64,000 nucleotides of DNA from Rhodoferax lacus (GTDB lineage: Bacteria > Pseudomonadota > Gammaproteobacteria > Burkholderiales > Burkholderiaceae_C). How positions within the stretch are numbered: the first letter of the stretch is position 1; every line of letters starts with the position of its first letter. Positions 1-9,295 of the stretch are shown here, piece by piece. Both the position numbers and the translations under genes were made by a program. The DNA lies in the NCBI RefSeq assembly GCF_003415675.1, contig NZ_QFZK01000005.1:124001-188000 (forward strand), given 5' to 3'. The notes beneath the pieces are model-generated. The model was not told the origin of the DNA and made no database searches. It worked only from the letters and a program-made list of their open reading frames with translations.

Positions 1-2
1 AC

Positions 3-179
3 TATCTGGAGGCCAGTATTGCGGTGACTTCTCTGCTGTTTCTGGCCACGATGGGGGTGGTGACGGCGCGCACCAGCGGAGTGAGTGTGGCGCCCAGCGT
101 GCTGCGCGTGACCTTCTGGGGTGCAGCGGCCATTGCCGTCACAGCGAGCGTGGGCTCGCTGTTTGGTGTGGTGGTTTGA
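3..179 (+). CDS. VIT1/CCC1-family transporter, C-terminal fragment
   Basis: Only the last 58 codons are present; the gene begins before the window. The residues form two hydrophobic segments joined by a short loop, and the end reads RVTFWGAAAIAVTA then GSLFGVVV before TGA. This resembles the C-terminus of VIT1/CCC1-family membrane proteins, which move iron or manganese across membranes. The family call rests on this short tail and is moderate. No terminator is obvious before the next gene, whose start lies 107 nt downstream. Confidence 0.55.
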   Translation, partial: YLEASIAVTSLLFLATMGVVTARTSGVSVAPSVLRVTFWGAAAIAVTASVGSLFGVVV

Positions 180-286
180 GTATGCGCATCGCCAGGCAGG
201 TCGGCATGCTCTTCCGTGCGGGGTCGCACAGACTTGTGACTCTTGCAGCGCGATGCTCGAAGTCTTCCATTTGAAAGGCTCCCCCC

Positions 287-1669
287 ATGCAATACCAAAG
301 CGTCAATCCTGCCAACGGCGATGTGCTTCAGACCTTCAAGACCCTCAGCGATGCGCAGCTGGAGCATTCGCTGGCCACGGCCGATGCCTGCTTCAAGACC
401 TGGAAGACCACCGGCTTTGCCGAGCGCGCCGTCATCCTCCACAAGGCGGCCGAGTTGCTGCGTGCCAACGTGGACCACTTTGCCAAGCTGGCCACATTGG
501 AGATGGGCAAGCGCATCAACGAAGCGCGCTTTGAGGTGAGCTTCAGTGCCGACATCCTGGCCTACTACGCCGATCATGCCGAAGAGTTTCTGGCGCCCGT
601 TGCGCTGCACCCCAGGGCCGGTCAGGCGCACATGGAAAGCAGTCCGCTGGGCGTGCTGTACTGTGTGGAGCCTTGGAACTTCCCGTATTACCAACTGGCC
701 CGCGTGGCCGGCCCGCAGCTCATGGCTGGCAATGTGCTGGTGGTCAAGCATGCGGGCTGTGTGCCCCAATGCGCCATGGCCTTCGAGAAGCTGCTGCTGG
801 ATGCCGGAGCGCCCACAGGCGCCTACACCAATCTGCAGATCTCGCACGCGCAGTCCAACACCGTGATTGACGATGCACGCGTGCGCGGCGTAGCCCTCAC
901 CGGCAGCGTGGAAGCCGGCCGTGTGGTGGCCGCACGGGCCGGGCAGAACCTCAAAAAATCCTCCATGGAACTCGGCGGCAGTGACGCCTTTATCGTGCTC
1001 GACGATGCCGACATGGCCACCACCATTCCCTGGGCGGTGTGGGGCCGCATGTTCAATGCCGGCCAGACCTGCTGTGCGGCCAAGCGCTTCATCGTGCTCG
1101 ATGCCGTGGCCGATGAATTCCTGGTGAAGTTTGAACGTGCCCTGGCCGCCCTGGAAGTGGGTGACCCCATGGACGAAAAGACCACCCACGGCCCGCTGTC
1201 CAGCGAGGCGGCCCTTTTGCAACTCCAGGCCCAGGTGGACGCGGCCGTGTACTCCGGTGCCCGCGTGCTCATGGGTGGCAAGCGCCTGCTGCGGCCCGGC
1301 TCGTATATGGAAGTCACCATGCTCACCGACATCAAGCCCGGCAACCCGGCGTACCGCGACGAGTTTTTTGGCCCGGTGGTTTCCTTCTACCGCGTCAAAA
1401 CCGAAGCCGAAGCCATTGCCCTGGCCAATGACTCCGACTTCGGCCTGGGTGGCTCGGTCTGGACCAGCGATGTGGCCCGCGGCCAGCGCGTGGCCAGCCA
1501 GATCGACACCGGCATGGTGTTCATCAACAACCTGGACTGGACCGATGCCGAACTGCCCTTTGGTGGCATCAAGTACTCGGGTTATGGCCGGGAGCTGGGC
1601 AACATGGGCATACAGGAGTTCGTCAACAAGAAGCTGGTGCGCACAGTCAATCTGCAAGCGCCGTCTTAA
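287..1669 (+). CDS. NAD(P)-dependent aldehyde dehydrogenase, succinate-semialdehyde dehydrogenase (YneI/Sad) type
   Basis: A 460-residue aldehyde dehydrogenase that oxidises an aldehyde to its acid with NAD(P). Visible motifs are PWNFPYY in the N-terminal cofactor domain, the general-base motif ELGGSDAF, the catalytic cysteine region GQTCCAAKRF (two adjacent Cys where E. coli YneI has CA), and the C-terminal PFGGIKYSGYGRE. Length and motifs match E. coli Sad/YneI (462 aa), so succinate semialdehyde is a likely substrate, but this is inference. The ATG has an AAAGG about nine bases upstream. The gene lies 18 nt before a zinc alcohol dehydrogenase and probably shares its transcript, suggesting sequential alcohol-aldehyde-acid chemistry. 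Confidence 0.85.
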   Translation: MQYQSVNPANGDVLQTFKTLSDAQLEHSLATADACFKTWKTTGFAERAVILHKAAELLRANVDHFAKLATLEMGKRINEARFEVSFSADILAYYADHAEEFLAPVALHPRAGQAHMESSPLGVLYCVEPWNFPYYQLARVAGPQLMAGNVLVVKHAGCVPQCAMAFEKLLLDAGAPTGAYTNLQISHAQSNTVIDDARVRGVALTGSVEAGRVVAARAGQNLKKSSMELGGSDAFIVLDDADMATTIPWAVWGRMFNAGQTCCAAKRFIVLDAVADEFLVKFERALAALEVGDPMDEKTTHGPLSSEAALLQLQAQVDAAVYSGARVLMGGKRLLRPGSYMEVTMLTDIKPGNPAYRDEFFGPVVSFYRVKTEAEAIALANDSDFGLGGSVWTSDVARGQRVASQIDTGMVFINNLDWTDAELPFGGIKYSGYGRELGNMGIQEFVNKKLVRTVNLQAPS

Positions 1670-1687
1670 ATCCTTGAAAGGACCGTG

Positions 1688-2680
1688 ATGCACGCGATGG
1701 TGCTGCGCGCAACAGGCGCGCCCCTGCAATGGACCGAGCTGCCCGACCGCCTGCCGGGGCCGGGTCAGATCCGGGTGCAGGTGACAGCCTGTGGTGTGTG
1801 CCGCACCGACCTGCATGTGGTGGACGGCGAGTTGCCGCACCGGCGCCTGCCCATCATTCCCGGCCATGAGATCGTGGGCCGCATCGATGCCCTGGGTCCG
1901 GGCGTGCAGGGCATGAAAGGTTTGGAAGTGGGCCAGCGCGTGGGCATTCCCTGGCTGGGCCACACCTGCGGCGTCTGTCCCTATTGCCGCATGCAGCACG
2001 AGAACCTGTGCAATGCGCCGCTGTTCACCGGCTTCACGCGGGACGGCGGCTTTGCCACCGCCACGCTGGCCGATGCGCGCTTTGCTTTTCCCCTGGGGGA
2101 GGTGGGCAGTGACGAGTCGCTGGCGCCGCTCTTGTGTGCCGGGCTGATTGGTTGGCGTGCACTGGGTGTGGCCGGGCCGGGCGAGCACATAGGCCTGTAC
2201 GGTTTTGGCGCGGCGGCCCATATCCTGGCGCAGGTGCTGCGCTGGCAGGGCCGCAGCGTCTATGCCTTCACCCGCAAGGGCGATGCAGCCGGGCAAGCCT
2301 TTGCCCGCAGTCTGGGCGCCGTGTGGGCTGGTGACAGCGAAGCCACACCGCCCCAGCCGCTGGATGCGGCTATTATTTTTGCCCCCGTGGGCGAGCTGGT
2401 GCCACTGGCGCTGAAGGCCGTGCACAAAGGGGGGCGGGTGGTGTGTGCCGGCATCCATATGAGTGACATACCGCGCATGCCCTACAGCCTGTTGTGGGAA
2501 GAGCGCCAGCTGCTGTCGGTGGCCAACCTCACGCGCCAGGACGGTCTGGATTTCTTGCGCCTGGCACCCGGCATGGGCATTGTCACGCGCACCACACCCT
2601 ATGCCTTGCAGGATGCCAACCTGGCCTTGGCCGACTTGCGCGCCGGGCGCTTTGAAGGGGCGGCGGTGCTGTTGCCCTGA
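1688..2680 (+). CDS. zinc-dependent alcohol dehydrogenase (MDR superfamily)
   Basis: A 330-residue medium-chain dehydrogenase. The catalytic zinc ligands appear as GVCRTDLH and PGHEIVG near the N-terminus. The structural-zinc cysteines follow in the stretch HTCGVCPYCRMQHENLC. The Rossmann domain starts around LYGFGAAAH, where the usual GxGxxG is degenerate (GFGAAA). I chose the ATG at 1688 because AAGGA sits six bases upstream; an in-frame GTG lies three bases earlier. It follows the aldehyde dehydrogenase closely and is probably co-transcribed. Substrate cannot be read from the sequence. Confidence 0.85.
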   Translation: MHAMVLRATGAPLQWTELPDRLPGPGQIRVQVTACGVCRTDLHVVDGELPHRRLPIIPGHEIVGRIDALGPGVQGMKGLEVGQRVGIPWLGHTCGVCPYCRMQHENLCNAPLFTGFTRDGGFATATLADARFAFPLGEVGSDESLAPLLCAGLIGWRALGVAGPGEHIGLYGFGAAAHILAQVLRWQGRSVYAFTRKGDAAGQAFARSLGAVWAGDSEATPPQPLDAAIIFAPVGELVPLALKAVHKGGRVVCAGIHMSDIPRMPYSLLWEERQLLSVANLTRQDGLDFLRLAPGMGIVTRTTPYALQDANLALADLRAGRFEGAAVLLP

Positions 2681-2709
2681 GACGCCAGCACAAGCCGGCG
2701 AACGATGAC

Positions 2710-3849
2710 CTAAGGCCGGTCGGCGAACTGCTGATGGATCAGCAGGCGTGCCTCGCGCGCGTCCAGCAAGGCCGCGACGCACTCCGCATCCAGGCGGCCT
2801 TTGGCCACTTCGCTCTGCAGCTCGGCCTGCACCTCGGCCGCGGCCCAGGGCTCCTTGTAGGGGCGGCGGTTGCTGAGGGCGTCATACACATCGGCCACGG
2901 CCACGATGCGCCCCTCCAGTGGAATCTCGGCCATCTTCAGGCCCCGGGGGTAGCCCGAGCCGTCGCCACGCTCATGGTGGGTGGACACGATGTTGACCAT
3001 CACGCGGGTGGCCAGGTCGCTGGGCACGTTCATGTCATGGCTGATGCGCTCAATGATCTGCTCGCCTATGCTGACGTGCTGCTTCATGACTTCCCATTCC
3101 TCTGCGTTGAGCCGCCCGGGCTTGAGCAGCACCGCGTCCGGTATGCCTATTTTTCCGATGTCATGTAGCGGTGCGAACAGGTGCAGGTATTCAATGAACT
3201 CGTCCGACAGGCTGTGCTTCTCGGCCATCAGCTGCCCCATCAGGCGTGAATAGTGGGCCATGCGCTCCAGGTGCTGGCCGGTCTCCAGGTCACGGATGCG
3301 GGCCAGGCCCACTGCCACCTGAATCGTGCCCACCATTCCGTGCACCAGGCGGCGCTGCAGCAGGAACAGCTGCGAGATCAGGTCGGAAAACGCATCCAGA
3401 AAATTCGCCACGTCCGGCGTGAACACGTTCTCGCGTTTGGAGTCATAGAACAGAAAAGCCGCCAGCTCGCTGCCCTGGTACACCGGGCAGGTGTAGCTGC
3501 CCAGGTAGCCCTGTTGGGTCAGCCACGAGGTGTGCTTGGTGCGCGCCTGAAACGACTCGGCAATATTGCCCACGATGCGGTTCTGCCGGTCCGCCACCAG
3601 GGCGCTGAGCGATGGAACGCTGGCCAGCGTGACCTCGTAATGCTTAAGCAGGACGTTGTCGGTGTTGCTGCTGACAAAGGTCTTGAGCAGATCGGTTGTC
3701 GGGTCATAGAGCGCCACGGCCACACGGTCCACGAAGTCGTAGCGGCTGCGTATCAGGCCATGAATGCCCTTGAGGCGCTGTGTGAGGTCATCGGTCGCAG
3801 CTGCTGGCTTCACCAGTTGGGGCAGGGAGGGGTTGGAATCCATTGGCAT
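2710..3849 (-). CDS. GAF plus HD-GYP domain protein, probable cyclic-di-GMP phosphodiesterase
   Basis: A 379-residue signalling protein. The N-terminal half looks like a GAF sensor domain. The C-terminal half is an HD-GYP domain with HDIGKIGIP and later HHERGDGSGYP, so the HD dyad and the GYP signature are intact. Such domains hydrolyse c-di-GMP. The open frame continues upstream past 3849, but that part is antisense to the MYG1-family gene. I placed the start at ATG 3849, which has AGAGG just upstream; ATG 3843 is an alternative. It is divergent from the MYG1 gene with 75 nt between. Together with the GGDEF-EAL protein at 5723 it points to c-di-GMP control in this neighbourhood. Confidence 0.85.
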   Translation of the reverse strand: MPMDSNPSLPQLVKPAAATDDLTQRLKGIHGLIRSRYDFVDRVAVALYDPTTDLLKTFVSSNTDNVLLKHYEVTLASVPSLSALVADRQNRIVGNIAESFQARTKHTSWLTQQGYLGSYTCPVYQGSELAAFLFYDSKRENVFTPDVANFLDAFSDLISQLFLLQRRLVHGMVGTIQVAVGLARIRDLETGQHLERMAHYSRLMGQLMAEKHSLSDEFIEYLHLFAPLHDIGKIGIPDAVLLKPGRLNAEEWEVMKQHVSIGEQIIERISHDMNVPSDLATRVMVNIVSTHHERGDGSGYPRGLKMAEIPLEGRIVAVADVYDALSNRRPYKEPWAAAEVQAELQSEVAKGRLDAECVAALLDAREARLLIHQQFADRP

Positions 3850-3912
3850 AGACCTCTGAGCAAAGCTGTATCTTGCAAACCATCTTAAACCGCATTGGGG
3901 CAGGGCGCCGCC

Positions 3913-3918
3913 TAAAAT
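3913..3918 (+). promoter_or_regulatory. candidate -10 box abutting the MYG1-family start codon
   Basis: TAAAAT is followed by six bases and then the ATG at 3925. There is no Shine-Dalgarno sequence. If this is the -10, transcription would start at or next to the A of ATG, giving a leaderless mRNA. No good -35 is visible. Confidence 0.35.
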
Positions 3919-3924
3919 CGCGGT

Positions 3925-4896
3925 ATGACTGAACACACAACGATTGCCACCCACAGTGGCAGCTTCCACGCCGACGACGTTTTTGGCGTGGGCATTCTGA
4001 TGGGGGTCTTCCCATCGCACACCCTGGTTCGTACACGCAAGCAGGAACGCATCGATGCGGCCGACTTTGCAGTGGACGTGGGCGGCCAGTGGGATGCAGC
4101 CCGGGGGCGCTTTGACCACCACCAGCGCGGCTTTGCCGGTGCGCGCCCCGCGCGCCTGGTGGACGGGGCTGAAGTGGCCGGTGTGGGCTATGCCAGCGCA
4201 GGCCTGGTGTGGGCCGCGCAGGGCGAGGCCTATGTGGCCGACCTGGCCCGCCGCAGCGGCTATGTGCTCAGTGCCGAGGCCATTGGTGAGACCGTGCGCT
4301 CCATCGACCACTCGCTGGTGCAGTACCTGGACATTGTTGACACCGGTCAGGGCGATGTGGCCCCCGGCATCTTCGGCCTGTCGGCCTTGGTGGCCCAGCT
4401 CAACACCAACTGGATGGAAGAGAAGGGCCTGGACAACGAGGCCAAGGCCCAGCTGCAGCAGGACCGCTTTTGCGAGGCCATCGCCATCGTGCGAAAGTTT
4501 CTGGACCGGGCCATCATCAAGAAGATCTCGCAGCTCCAGTCGCAAGACATTGTGCGCAATGCCCCACGCCTGCTGGGCGGGCAGGTGCTGCATCTGCAAG
4601 AGGGCGGCATGCCCTGGACGCGCGTGGTGGTGGATGAAATGCCCGAGGTGCTGTTCGTGGTCTACCCGGACTCGGATGGCGACCAGTTCCAGGTGAAGAC
4701 CGTGCCGGTGGAGGCGGGCTCCTTTGTCTCGCGCAAAGACCTGCCCCAAAGCTGGTCCGGCCTGCGCGACCAGGAACTGGCCGCCGTGACCGGTGTGGCC
4801 GACAGCGTGTTCTGCCACAGCAACCTGTTCATTGGTGGTGCCAGGAGCCTGGAGGGCGCCCTGCGCCTGGCCGAGCTGGCGCTGCAGGCAGCCTGA
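3925..4896 (+). CDS. MYG1 family protein (UPF0160), predicted metal-dependent hydrolase/exonuclease
   Basis: A 323-residue member of the MYG1/UPF0160 family. The N-terminus carries the hallmark [10 protein letters not shown], followed by DVGG and FDHHQRGF, the acidic and histidine residues that resemble the metal site of DHH phosphoesterases. Eukaryotic MYG1 is reported as a 3'-5' RNA exonuclease; the bacterial role is not established. No signal peptide, so cytosolic. The start has no ribosome-binding site and a -10-like box directly upstream. The ynfA gene follows within about 20 nt and may be co-transcribed. Confidence 0.85.
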   Translation: MTEHTTIATHSGSFHADDVFGVGILMGVFPSHTLVRTRKQERIDAADFAVDVGGQWDAARGRFDHHQRGFAGARPARLVDGAEVAGVGYASAGLVWAAQGEAYVADLARRSGYVLSAEAIGETVRSIDHSLVQYLDIVDTGQGDVAPGIFGLSALVAQLNTNWMEEKGLDNEAKAQLQQDRFCEAIAIVRKFLDRAIIKKISQLQSQDIVRNAPRLLGGQVLHLQEGGMPWTRVVVDEMPEVLFVVYPDSDGDQFQVKTVPVEAGSFVSRKDLPQSWSGLRDQELAAVTGVADSVFCHSNLFIGGARSLEGALRLAELALQAA

Positions 4897-4918
4897 TCCT
4901 GCGCACACCCTCTCCGTG

Positions 4919-5263
4919 GTGAACACGCAAGCCCCGCTGGAACTGCTGCGACTGGCAGCCCTGTTTGCCGTGACGGCCCTGGCTGAAATTGTGGGTTGCT
5001 ACCTGCCCTGGCTGGTGCTCAAGCAGGGACGCAGCGCGCTTCTGCTGCTTCCCGCGGCCCTGTCGCTGGCCACCTTCGCGTGGCTGCTGACCCTGCACCC
5101 GAGTGCCGCCGGGCGTACCTATGCAGCCTACGGCGGCATGTACATCGCCGTGGCCTTGCTGTGGCTGCGTCTGGTGGACGGCGTGGCCCTCACGCGCTGG
5201 GACCTGGCCGGTGCGGCGATTGCGCTGCTGGGCATGGCGGTGATTGCGCTTCAGCCGACCTGA
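4919..5263 (+). CDS. ynfA: YnfA/UPF0060 family small membrane protein
   Basis: A 114-residue integral membrane protein with four hydrophobic segments. Family landmarks are [16 protein letters not shown] at the start, [13 protein letters not shown] in the middle and [17 protein letters not shown] at the end. YnfA proteins resemble small multidrug resistance transporters, but their substrate is unsettled. The frame is open further upstream over the end of the previous gene. I chose GTG 4919 (GTG 4916 also possible) because it yields the usual length of about 110 residues. A hairpin-rich repeat element begins about 40 nt after the stop codon. Confidence 0.8.
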   Translation: MNTQAPLELLRLAALFAVTALAEIVGCYLPWLVLKQGRSALLLLPAALSLATFAWLLTLHPSAAGRTYAAYGGMYIAVALLWLRLVDGVALTRWDLAGAAIALLGMAVIALQPT

Positions 5264-5322
5264 AAACCCGGAGGTGGGCACGCATTTTGGCGATCCAAGG
5301 CCACATTCCTGCATGCGGGTGC

Positions 5323-5392
5323 GCAGGAGGGGCAAGGGCGGGCTCCTCATGGCGGAGTACCGCAAATCGTCGCCCGCCCTTGCCCCTCCTGC
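5323..5392 (+). repeat. hairpin A1, core in forward orientation
   Basis: Perfect 21-bp arms at 5323-5343 and 5372-5392 enclose a 28-nt loop. Within the loop, CTCAT and AAATCG flank an apical stem GCGG/CCGC with tetraloop AGTA (5352-5363). No U-tract follows, so this is not a canonical terminator. Confidence 0.85.
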
Positions 5393-5489
5393 TCACTGGG
5401 GCGCGGCTGTGCTTGACGAAAAAAAAAGACCGAATACCGACCATCCAACCGGCGCGCAATGTCTTGAATCGCTGGTTCACACGGGGGTT

Positions 5490-5566
5490 GCGCGGCAAGG
5501 GGGGTGTGCCGGGCGCCGATTTGCGGTACCCCGCCATGAGGTGACCGGCATACCCCCTTACCGCGC
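5490..5566 (-). repeat. hairpin A2, core in reverse orientation
   Basis: Arms of 22-23 nt at 5490-5512 and 5545-5566 pair with a one-base bulge and two G-T type wobbles. Read on the minus strand the loop carries CTCAT, an apical stem GCGG/CCGC with tetraloop GGTA, and AAATCG. The core is complementary to that of A1 over 24 nt with one mismatch. Confidence 0.8.
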
Positions 5567-5672
5567 AGCGAGTGAAAAAAGCTTCACTCCCGCGGGCTTG
5601 TGCAGCGAAAGCATTTGCCTACTGGTTCGTACTTTTGTGCCGCGTAAACGGTTGATAATCAAATTACAAAAA

Positions 5673-5703
5673 GTGCAGCTTTTTAGACTGCACCTGTTTT
5701 TCT
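5673..5703 (+). terminator. hairpin plus T-run in the leader of the GGDEF-EAL gene, possible attenuator
   Basis: A GTGCAG/CTGCAC stem (5673-5678 and 5688-5693) with a nine-base loop is preceded by AAAAA and followed by CTGTTTTT. It lies about 20-50 nt before the GGDEF-EAL start, downstream of an AT-rich GATAAT that could be a -10. It could be an intrinsic terminator or attenuator, or an operator. Confidence 0.35.
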
Positions 5704-5722
5704 GCCCAGAGACACATCGCAG

Positions 5723-7864
5723 GTGGAGACACATGACGCTTCAAGCTACCTTCGTTGCGCGGCCCCTATGGCGGTGACGCCCTCGGCCTGGGCGCAAGCC
5801 ATTCTGCAATCCCATCCGGACGGTATCGCCCTGATTGACGACGGCTACGATCTGGTTTTTGCCAATGCACAGTATCTGGCTCTGTGGGGGTTTTCAGACC
5901 AGAGCGCCAAAGGCATGACACTGAGCGAACGGCTGGAGCACCAGATCAACCTGTTGGCCGATCCGCAGGGTGATGCCATCGCTTTTCGCCTGATACAGCC
6001 TGCAGGGGATTCCCAAAAAATCCGGTATTTCAAACTCAAGGATGGTCGCTGGCTGGAGCGCATGAACTACCGGCACAGCGTGGTGGGCGAGTTCGTGGGC
6101 GTGGTGTCGCAGTGGCGCGATGTGACGGACCAGTACACAGACACGCTGGCCGCGCAGTATGAGCGGGACCTGATGCACTCCATGATGGACAGTGTGCCGG
6201 ACCAGATTTTTTTCAAGGACCGGGACAGCCACTTCATACGCATCAACACCAGCCTGGCCAAACGCTACGGGCTGGAACAGCCGGCGCTGGCGGTGGGCAA
6301 GTCCGATGCGGACTACTACTCCGCCGAGCACGCCAGCCAGACCCGCGACGAAGAGCTGGAGATCATGCGCACCGGAAAGCCCGTCTTCAACCAGCTGCAC
6401 AACGAGGTATGGAGTGACGGCAGCGAGGCCTGGAATATTTCCATGAAGATGCCCTTGCGTGATGCAGCGGGGAACATCATCGGCACCTACGGCATTGCGC
6501 ACGACATCACCGAACACAAAAAGGCCGAAGCCCTGATCTGGCGCCAGGCCAACTTTGATGCGCTCACCGGTCTGCCCAACCGGCGCATGTTGCGGGACCG
6601 CTGGGAGCAGGCCCTCAACAGCCACAAGCGCAGTGGGCACGGCATGGGCATGCTGATACTGGACCTGGACCATTTCAAGGAAGTCAACGACAGCCTGGGC
6701 CATGCCCTGGGAGACCAGTTGCTGGTGCTGACCTCGCGGCGCATAGAAACTTGCCTGCGGGCCACCGATACCTTGGCGCGCATGGGGGGAGATGAATTCG
6801 CCATCATCCTGACCGACCTGATGCCCGCGGCCGACATAGGCGACATTGCCCACAAGATCGTTGGCTGCTTCGAAGAGCCCTTTGACCTGGAGGACCAGCA
6901 GGTGTTTGTCACGGCCAGCATTGGTATCGCGCTGTATCCGCAAAACGGTGAAAGCTTTGACGACTTGCTCAAACTGGCCGATCAGGCCATGTACGAGTCC
7001 AAGGCCAAGGGCCGCAATGGTTTCAGCTTCTTCACCAACTCATTGCAGGAGCGCGCGCACCAGCGCCTGCGCATGGCCACCGACCTGCATGCGGCCCTGG
7101 CCAAACAACAGTTCCATCTGGTGTACCAGCCGATTGTGGAATTGCGCACCGGCAGCATACGCAAGGCCGAGGCGCTGATACGCTGGAACCACCCCGAACA
7201 CGGCCTGGTGCCGCCCGGCGTATTCATTCCGCTGGCAGAGTCCACCGGCCTGATTGTGGAAATTGGCGAATGGGTGTTTCGCACCGCAGCACAACAGGTG
7301 CGCGCCTGGCATACCCAGATTCACCCCGAGATGCAGGTGGCGGTGAACAAGTCGCCGCTGCAGTTTCAGAGCAAGGTGAGCATGACGGGTGAATGGGCCG
7401 ACTACCTGGAGTACTGCTGCATACCGGCCAAGGCCATCGTGGTGGAGATTACCGAGGGCCTGCTGCTCGACGCCAGCGAGTGGGTGCAGACGCAGCTCGC
7501 AACCACGCGCGAACGCGGCATGCAGGTGTCGCTGGATGACTTTGGCACGGGCTACTCGTCGCTGGCGTACCTGCACCGCTATGACATCGACTACCTCAAG
7601 ATCGACCAGTCCTTCACGCGGGACCTGCACGCGGGCTCCAAGAACCTCACGCTGTGCAAAGCCATCATCCGCATGGCGCACGAGTTGGGCATGCGCGTGG
7701 TGGCCGAAGGTGTGGAGACCCAGCTGCAAAGAGACCTGCTGCTGGACGCGGGCTGCGACTTCGGCCAGGGCTACTTCTTTGCCAGGCCCCTGCTGCCTGC
7801 TGACTTTTTGCAGTGTGCGCTGGCCCCCGCCTACAGCAGCCCGGCGCTGGCCGCCAGCAAGTAG
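5723..7864 (+). CDS. PAS-PAS-GGDEF-EAL cyclic-di-GMP signalling protein
   Basis: A 713-residue soluble protein. Two PAS domains (about residues 25-130 and 150-270) precede a GGDEF domain with intact GGDEF at 355-359. An EAL domain follows, with EAL at 483-485, [21 protein letters not shown] and GQGYFFARP, so both synthesis and breakdown of c-di-GMP are possible. No membrane segment is seen, so the PAS domains probably sense an internal signal. The start is uncertain: GTG 5723 has a poor ribosome-binding site and ATG 5768 has none. The last 34 nt overlap the convergent Dcu gene, an unusual 3' overlap. Confidence 0.9.
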   Translation: METHDASSYLRCAAPMAVTPSAWAQAILQSHPDGIALIDDGYDLVFANAQYLALWGFSDQSAKGMTLSERLEHQINLLADPQGDAIAFRLIQPAGDSQKIRYFKLKDGRWLERMNYRHSVVGEFVGVVSQWRDVTDQYTDTLAAQYERDLMHSMMDSVPDQIFFKDRDSHFIRINTSLAKRYGLEQPALAVGKSDADYYSAEHASQTRDEELEIMRTGKPVFNQLHNEVWSDGSEAWNISMKMPLRDAAGNIIGTYGIAHDITEHKKAEALIWRQANFDALTGLPNRRMLRDRWEQALNSHKRSGHGMGMLILDLDHFKEVNDSLGHALGDQLLVLTSRRIETCLRATDTLARMGGDEFAIILTDLMPAADIGDIAHKIVGCFEEPFDLEDQQVFVTASIGIALYPQNGESFDDLLKLADQAMYESKAKGRNGFSFFTNSLQERAHQRLRMATDLHAALAKQQFHLVYQPIVELRTGSIRKAEALIRWNHPEHGLVPPGVFIPLAESTGLIVEIGEWVFRTAAQQVRAWHTQIHPEMQVAVNKSPLQFQSKVSMTGEWADYLEYCCIPAKAIVVEITEGLLLDASEWVQTQLATTRERGMQVSLDDFGTGYSSLAYLHRYDIDYLKIDQSFTRDLHAGSKNLTLCKAIIRMAHELGMRVVAEGVETQLQRDLLLDAGCDFGQGYFFARPLLPADFLQCALAPAYSSPALAASK

Positions 7865-9171
7865 CCCATCAGGCAGGAGGTGCTCACCCCGATCAGGCCG
7901 GGCAGTATGAAGCTGTGGTTGATCACATATTTGCCGATGTGGGTGGTGCCCGAGCGGTCAAACTGGATGGCCGCCAGGTCGCTGGGGTAGGTGGGCAGGA
8001 TGTAGTAGCCGTAGGACGCGGCGGCAAACGCCACGATGTAGCCCGGTGGCACGCCAATGGCCAGGCCCACAGGCACCATGGCGCTGATGGCCGCAGCCTG
8101 CGAGTTCACCAGCTTGGAGACCAGCAGCAGGGCCAGGGCATAGGTCCAGGGCTGGGTCTTGACCATGTCGGACAGCGTGGCCTTGAGCTGGGGCAGGTTG
8201 GCCTCGAACACGGTGTCGGCCATCCAGGCAATGCCAAACACTGCCACCACCGCCACCATGCCGGCGCGAAAGACCTCGGTCTTGCCGATGCTGCCGGGGT
8301 CGGTTTTGGTGCAGATGATCATCAGGGCACCGGCCAGCATCATGAACATCTGGATGGTCAGCACCATGGACAGGGGCTTGCCGCCAATGAGCGGGCGCAG
8401 GTTCTGGAAGGCACCCAGGAAGGCCACCACGGCAATCGAGCCGATGAAGATCCACATGGCCGTCCACTGGTCTCGCGTGAGCACCTTGCCGATCAGGGAC
8501 ACGCTGTCGCCATAAACCACCTGGCGTTGCTCCGGGTCGGCAATGCGCTTTTGAAAATCCACATCGTCCTTGAGTTCCTTGCCGCGGAACCAGCTGAAGA
8601 TGCCAATCAGCAGCACGCCGGCCAGGGTGGAGGGAATGGTGATGGACAGCACCTGGATGAAATCAATCACCTGGCCGTTGACCGGAAACTTGGCCAGAAA
8701 GGCCACCAGTGAGACCACAGCCACCGACACCGGGCTGGCCAGGATGCCCATCTGGCTGGCAATCGAGGAGGCGGCCATGGGGCGCTCGGGCCGGATGTCG
8801 TTCTTGATGGCAATGTCGTAAATGATGGGCAGCATGGTGTAGACCACGTGGCCCGTGCCGCACAGAATGGTCAGCAGGCAGGTGGTGAAGGGCGCCAGGA
8901 TGGAGACGTATTTGGGATTGCGCCGCAGCACCTTCTCAGCCCCCAGCAAAATCACTTCCAGGCCGCCGGAGGCCTGCAGTGTGGCCGAGGCGGCCACCAC
9001 GGCGATGATGGTCAGCATCACGTCCACCGGCGGCTTGCCGGGTGCGAGATTGAAGGCAAAAGTCAGCACGACAATGCCGATGCCGCCCAGCAGGCCCAAG
9101 GCTACGCCGCCCTTGCGGGCGCCGTAGAACAGGCAGATCAAAATAATGGCAACTTGCAGCAAGACATCCAT
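7831..9171 (-). CDS. anaerobic C4-dicarboxylate transporter, DcuA/DcuB family
   Basis: A 446-residue, strongly hydrophobic carrier. N-terminal segments include [14 protein letters not shown] and the conserved [20 protein letters not shown]; the C-terminal half has [13 protein letters not shown]. Length equals E. coli DcuB (446 aa). Family members exchange or import fumarate, malate, aspartate or succinate, typically when oxygen is absent. CTGGAG lies seven bases before the ATG. An FNR/CRP-like palindrome lies about 80 nt upstream. Its 3' end overlaps the GGDEF-EAL gene by 34 nt. I cannot separate DcuA from DcuB by eye. Confidence 0.9.
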   Translation of the reverse strand: MDVLLQVAIILICLFYGARKGGVALGLLGGIGIVVLTFAFNLAPGKPPVDVMLTIIAVVAASATLQASGGLEVILLGAEKVLRRNPKYVSILAPFTTCLLTILCGTGHVVYTMLPIIYDIAIKNDIRPERPMAASSIASQMGILASPVSVAVVSLVAFLAKFPVNGQVIDFIQVLSITIPSTLAGVLLIGIFSWFRGKELKDDVDFQKRIADPEQRQVVYGDSVSLIGKVLTRDQWTAMWIFIGSIAVVAFLGAFQNLRPLIGGKPLSMVLTIQMFMMLAGALMIICTKTDPGSIGKTEVFRAGMVAVVAVFGIAWMADTVFEANLPQLKATLSDMVKTQPWTYALALLLVSKLVNSQAAAISAMVPVGLAIGVPPGYIVAFAAASYGYYILPTYPSDLAAIQFDRSGTTHIGKYVINHSFILPGLIGVSTSCLMGYLLAASAGLL

Positions 9172-9243
9172 GGGGCACTCCAGAAAGAAGCCTTGACTGT
9201 AGGTTGTATTCGGGTAAACCCTAGGCTTTAGCCATGCGGTTTA

Positions 9244-9257
9244 TTGACCAGGGTCAC
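9244..9257 (-). promoter_or_regulatory. FNR/CRP-family-like palindrome upstream of the Dcu carrier
   Basis: TTGAC-CAGG-GTCAC is a near-perfect inverted repeat matching the FNR consensus TTGAT-N4-ATCAA at 7 of 10 positions. Its centre is about 79 nt before the carrier start. A weak TAGGGT -10 lies where a class II site centred near -41.5 would need it. CRP-like reading (GTGA-N6-TCA) is equally possible. Confidence 0.35.
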
Positions 9258-9295
9258 GCTTTGTCGAGTTGCCAGGGACTGCAGCCAGTGGGCAT

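Larger units (their letters stand above)
5304..5589. repeat. intergenic paired-hairpin element, copy A (fills most of the 459-nt gap 5264-5722)
   Basis: Two long hairpins (5323-5392 and 5490-5566) with the same loop core in opposite orientation, separated by 97 nt. Copy B at 16580-16862 shares not only the cores but also the outer flanks: CATTC..CTGC and GGGTGCGCAGG on the left, CCGCGCAGCGAG and TCACTC on the right. It also shares spacer words, AATACCG (5433-5439) and TCTTG then CTGGT (5462-5476). A perfect 7-bp inverted repeat, GAGTGAA/TTCACTC, closes the right end at 5570-5589. The element lies between ynfA and the GGDEF-EAL gene, both on the plus strand. It matches no family I recognise. 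Confidence 0.8.

Noticed and set aside
2-2782. A 926-codon minus-strand frame across the aldehyde and alcohol dehydrogenase genes
   Set aside because: Antisense shadow of two recognisable plus-strand genes.
3850-4926. Upstream extension of the HD-GYP reading frame to 738 codons
   Set aside because: The extension is antisense to the MYG1-family gene; the domain content is complete from ATG 3849.
5323-5566. Hairpins A1 and A2 as intrinsic terminators, REP sequences or integron attC sites
   Set aside because: No T-run follows the stems; REP units conserve the stem and a GTAG-type foot, and attC sites conserve the outer ends. Here the loop is conserved and the arms vary.
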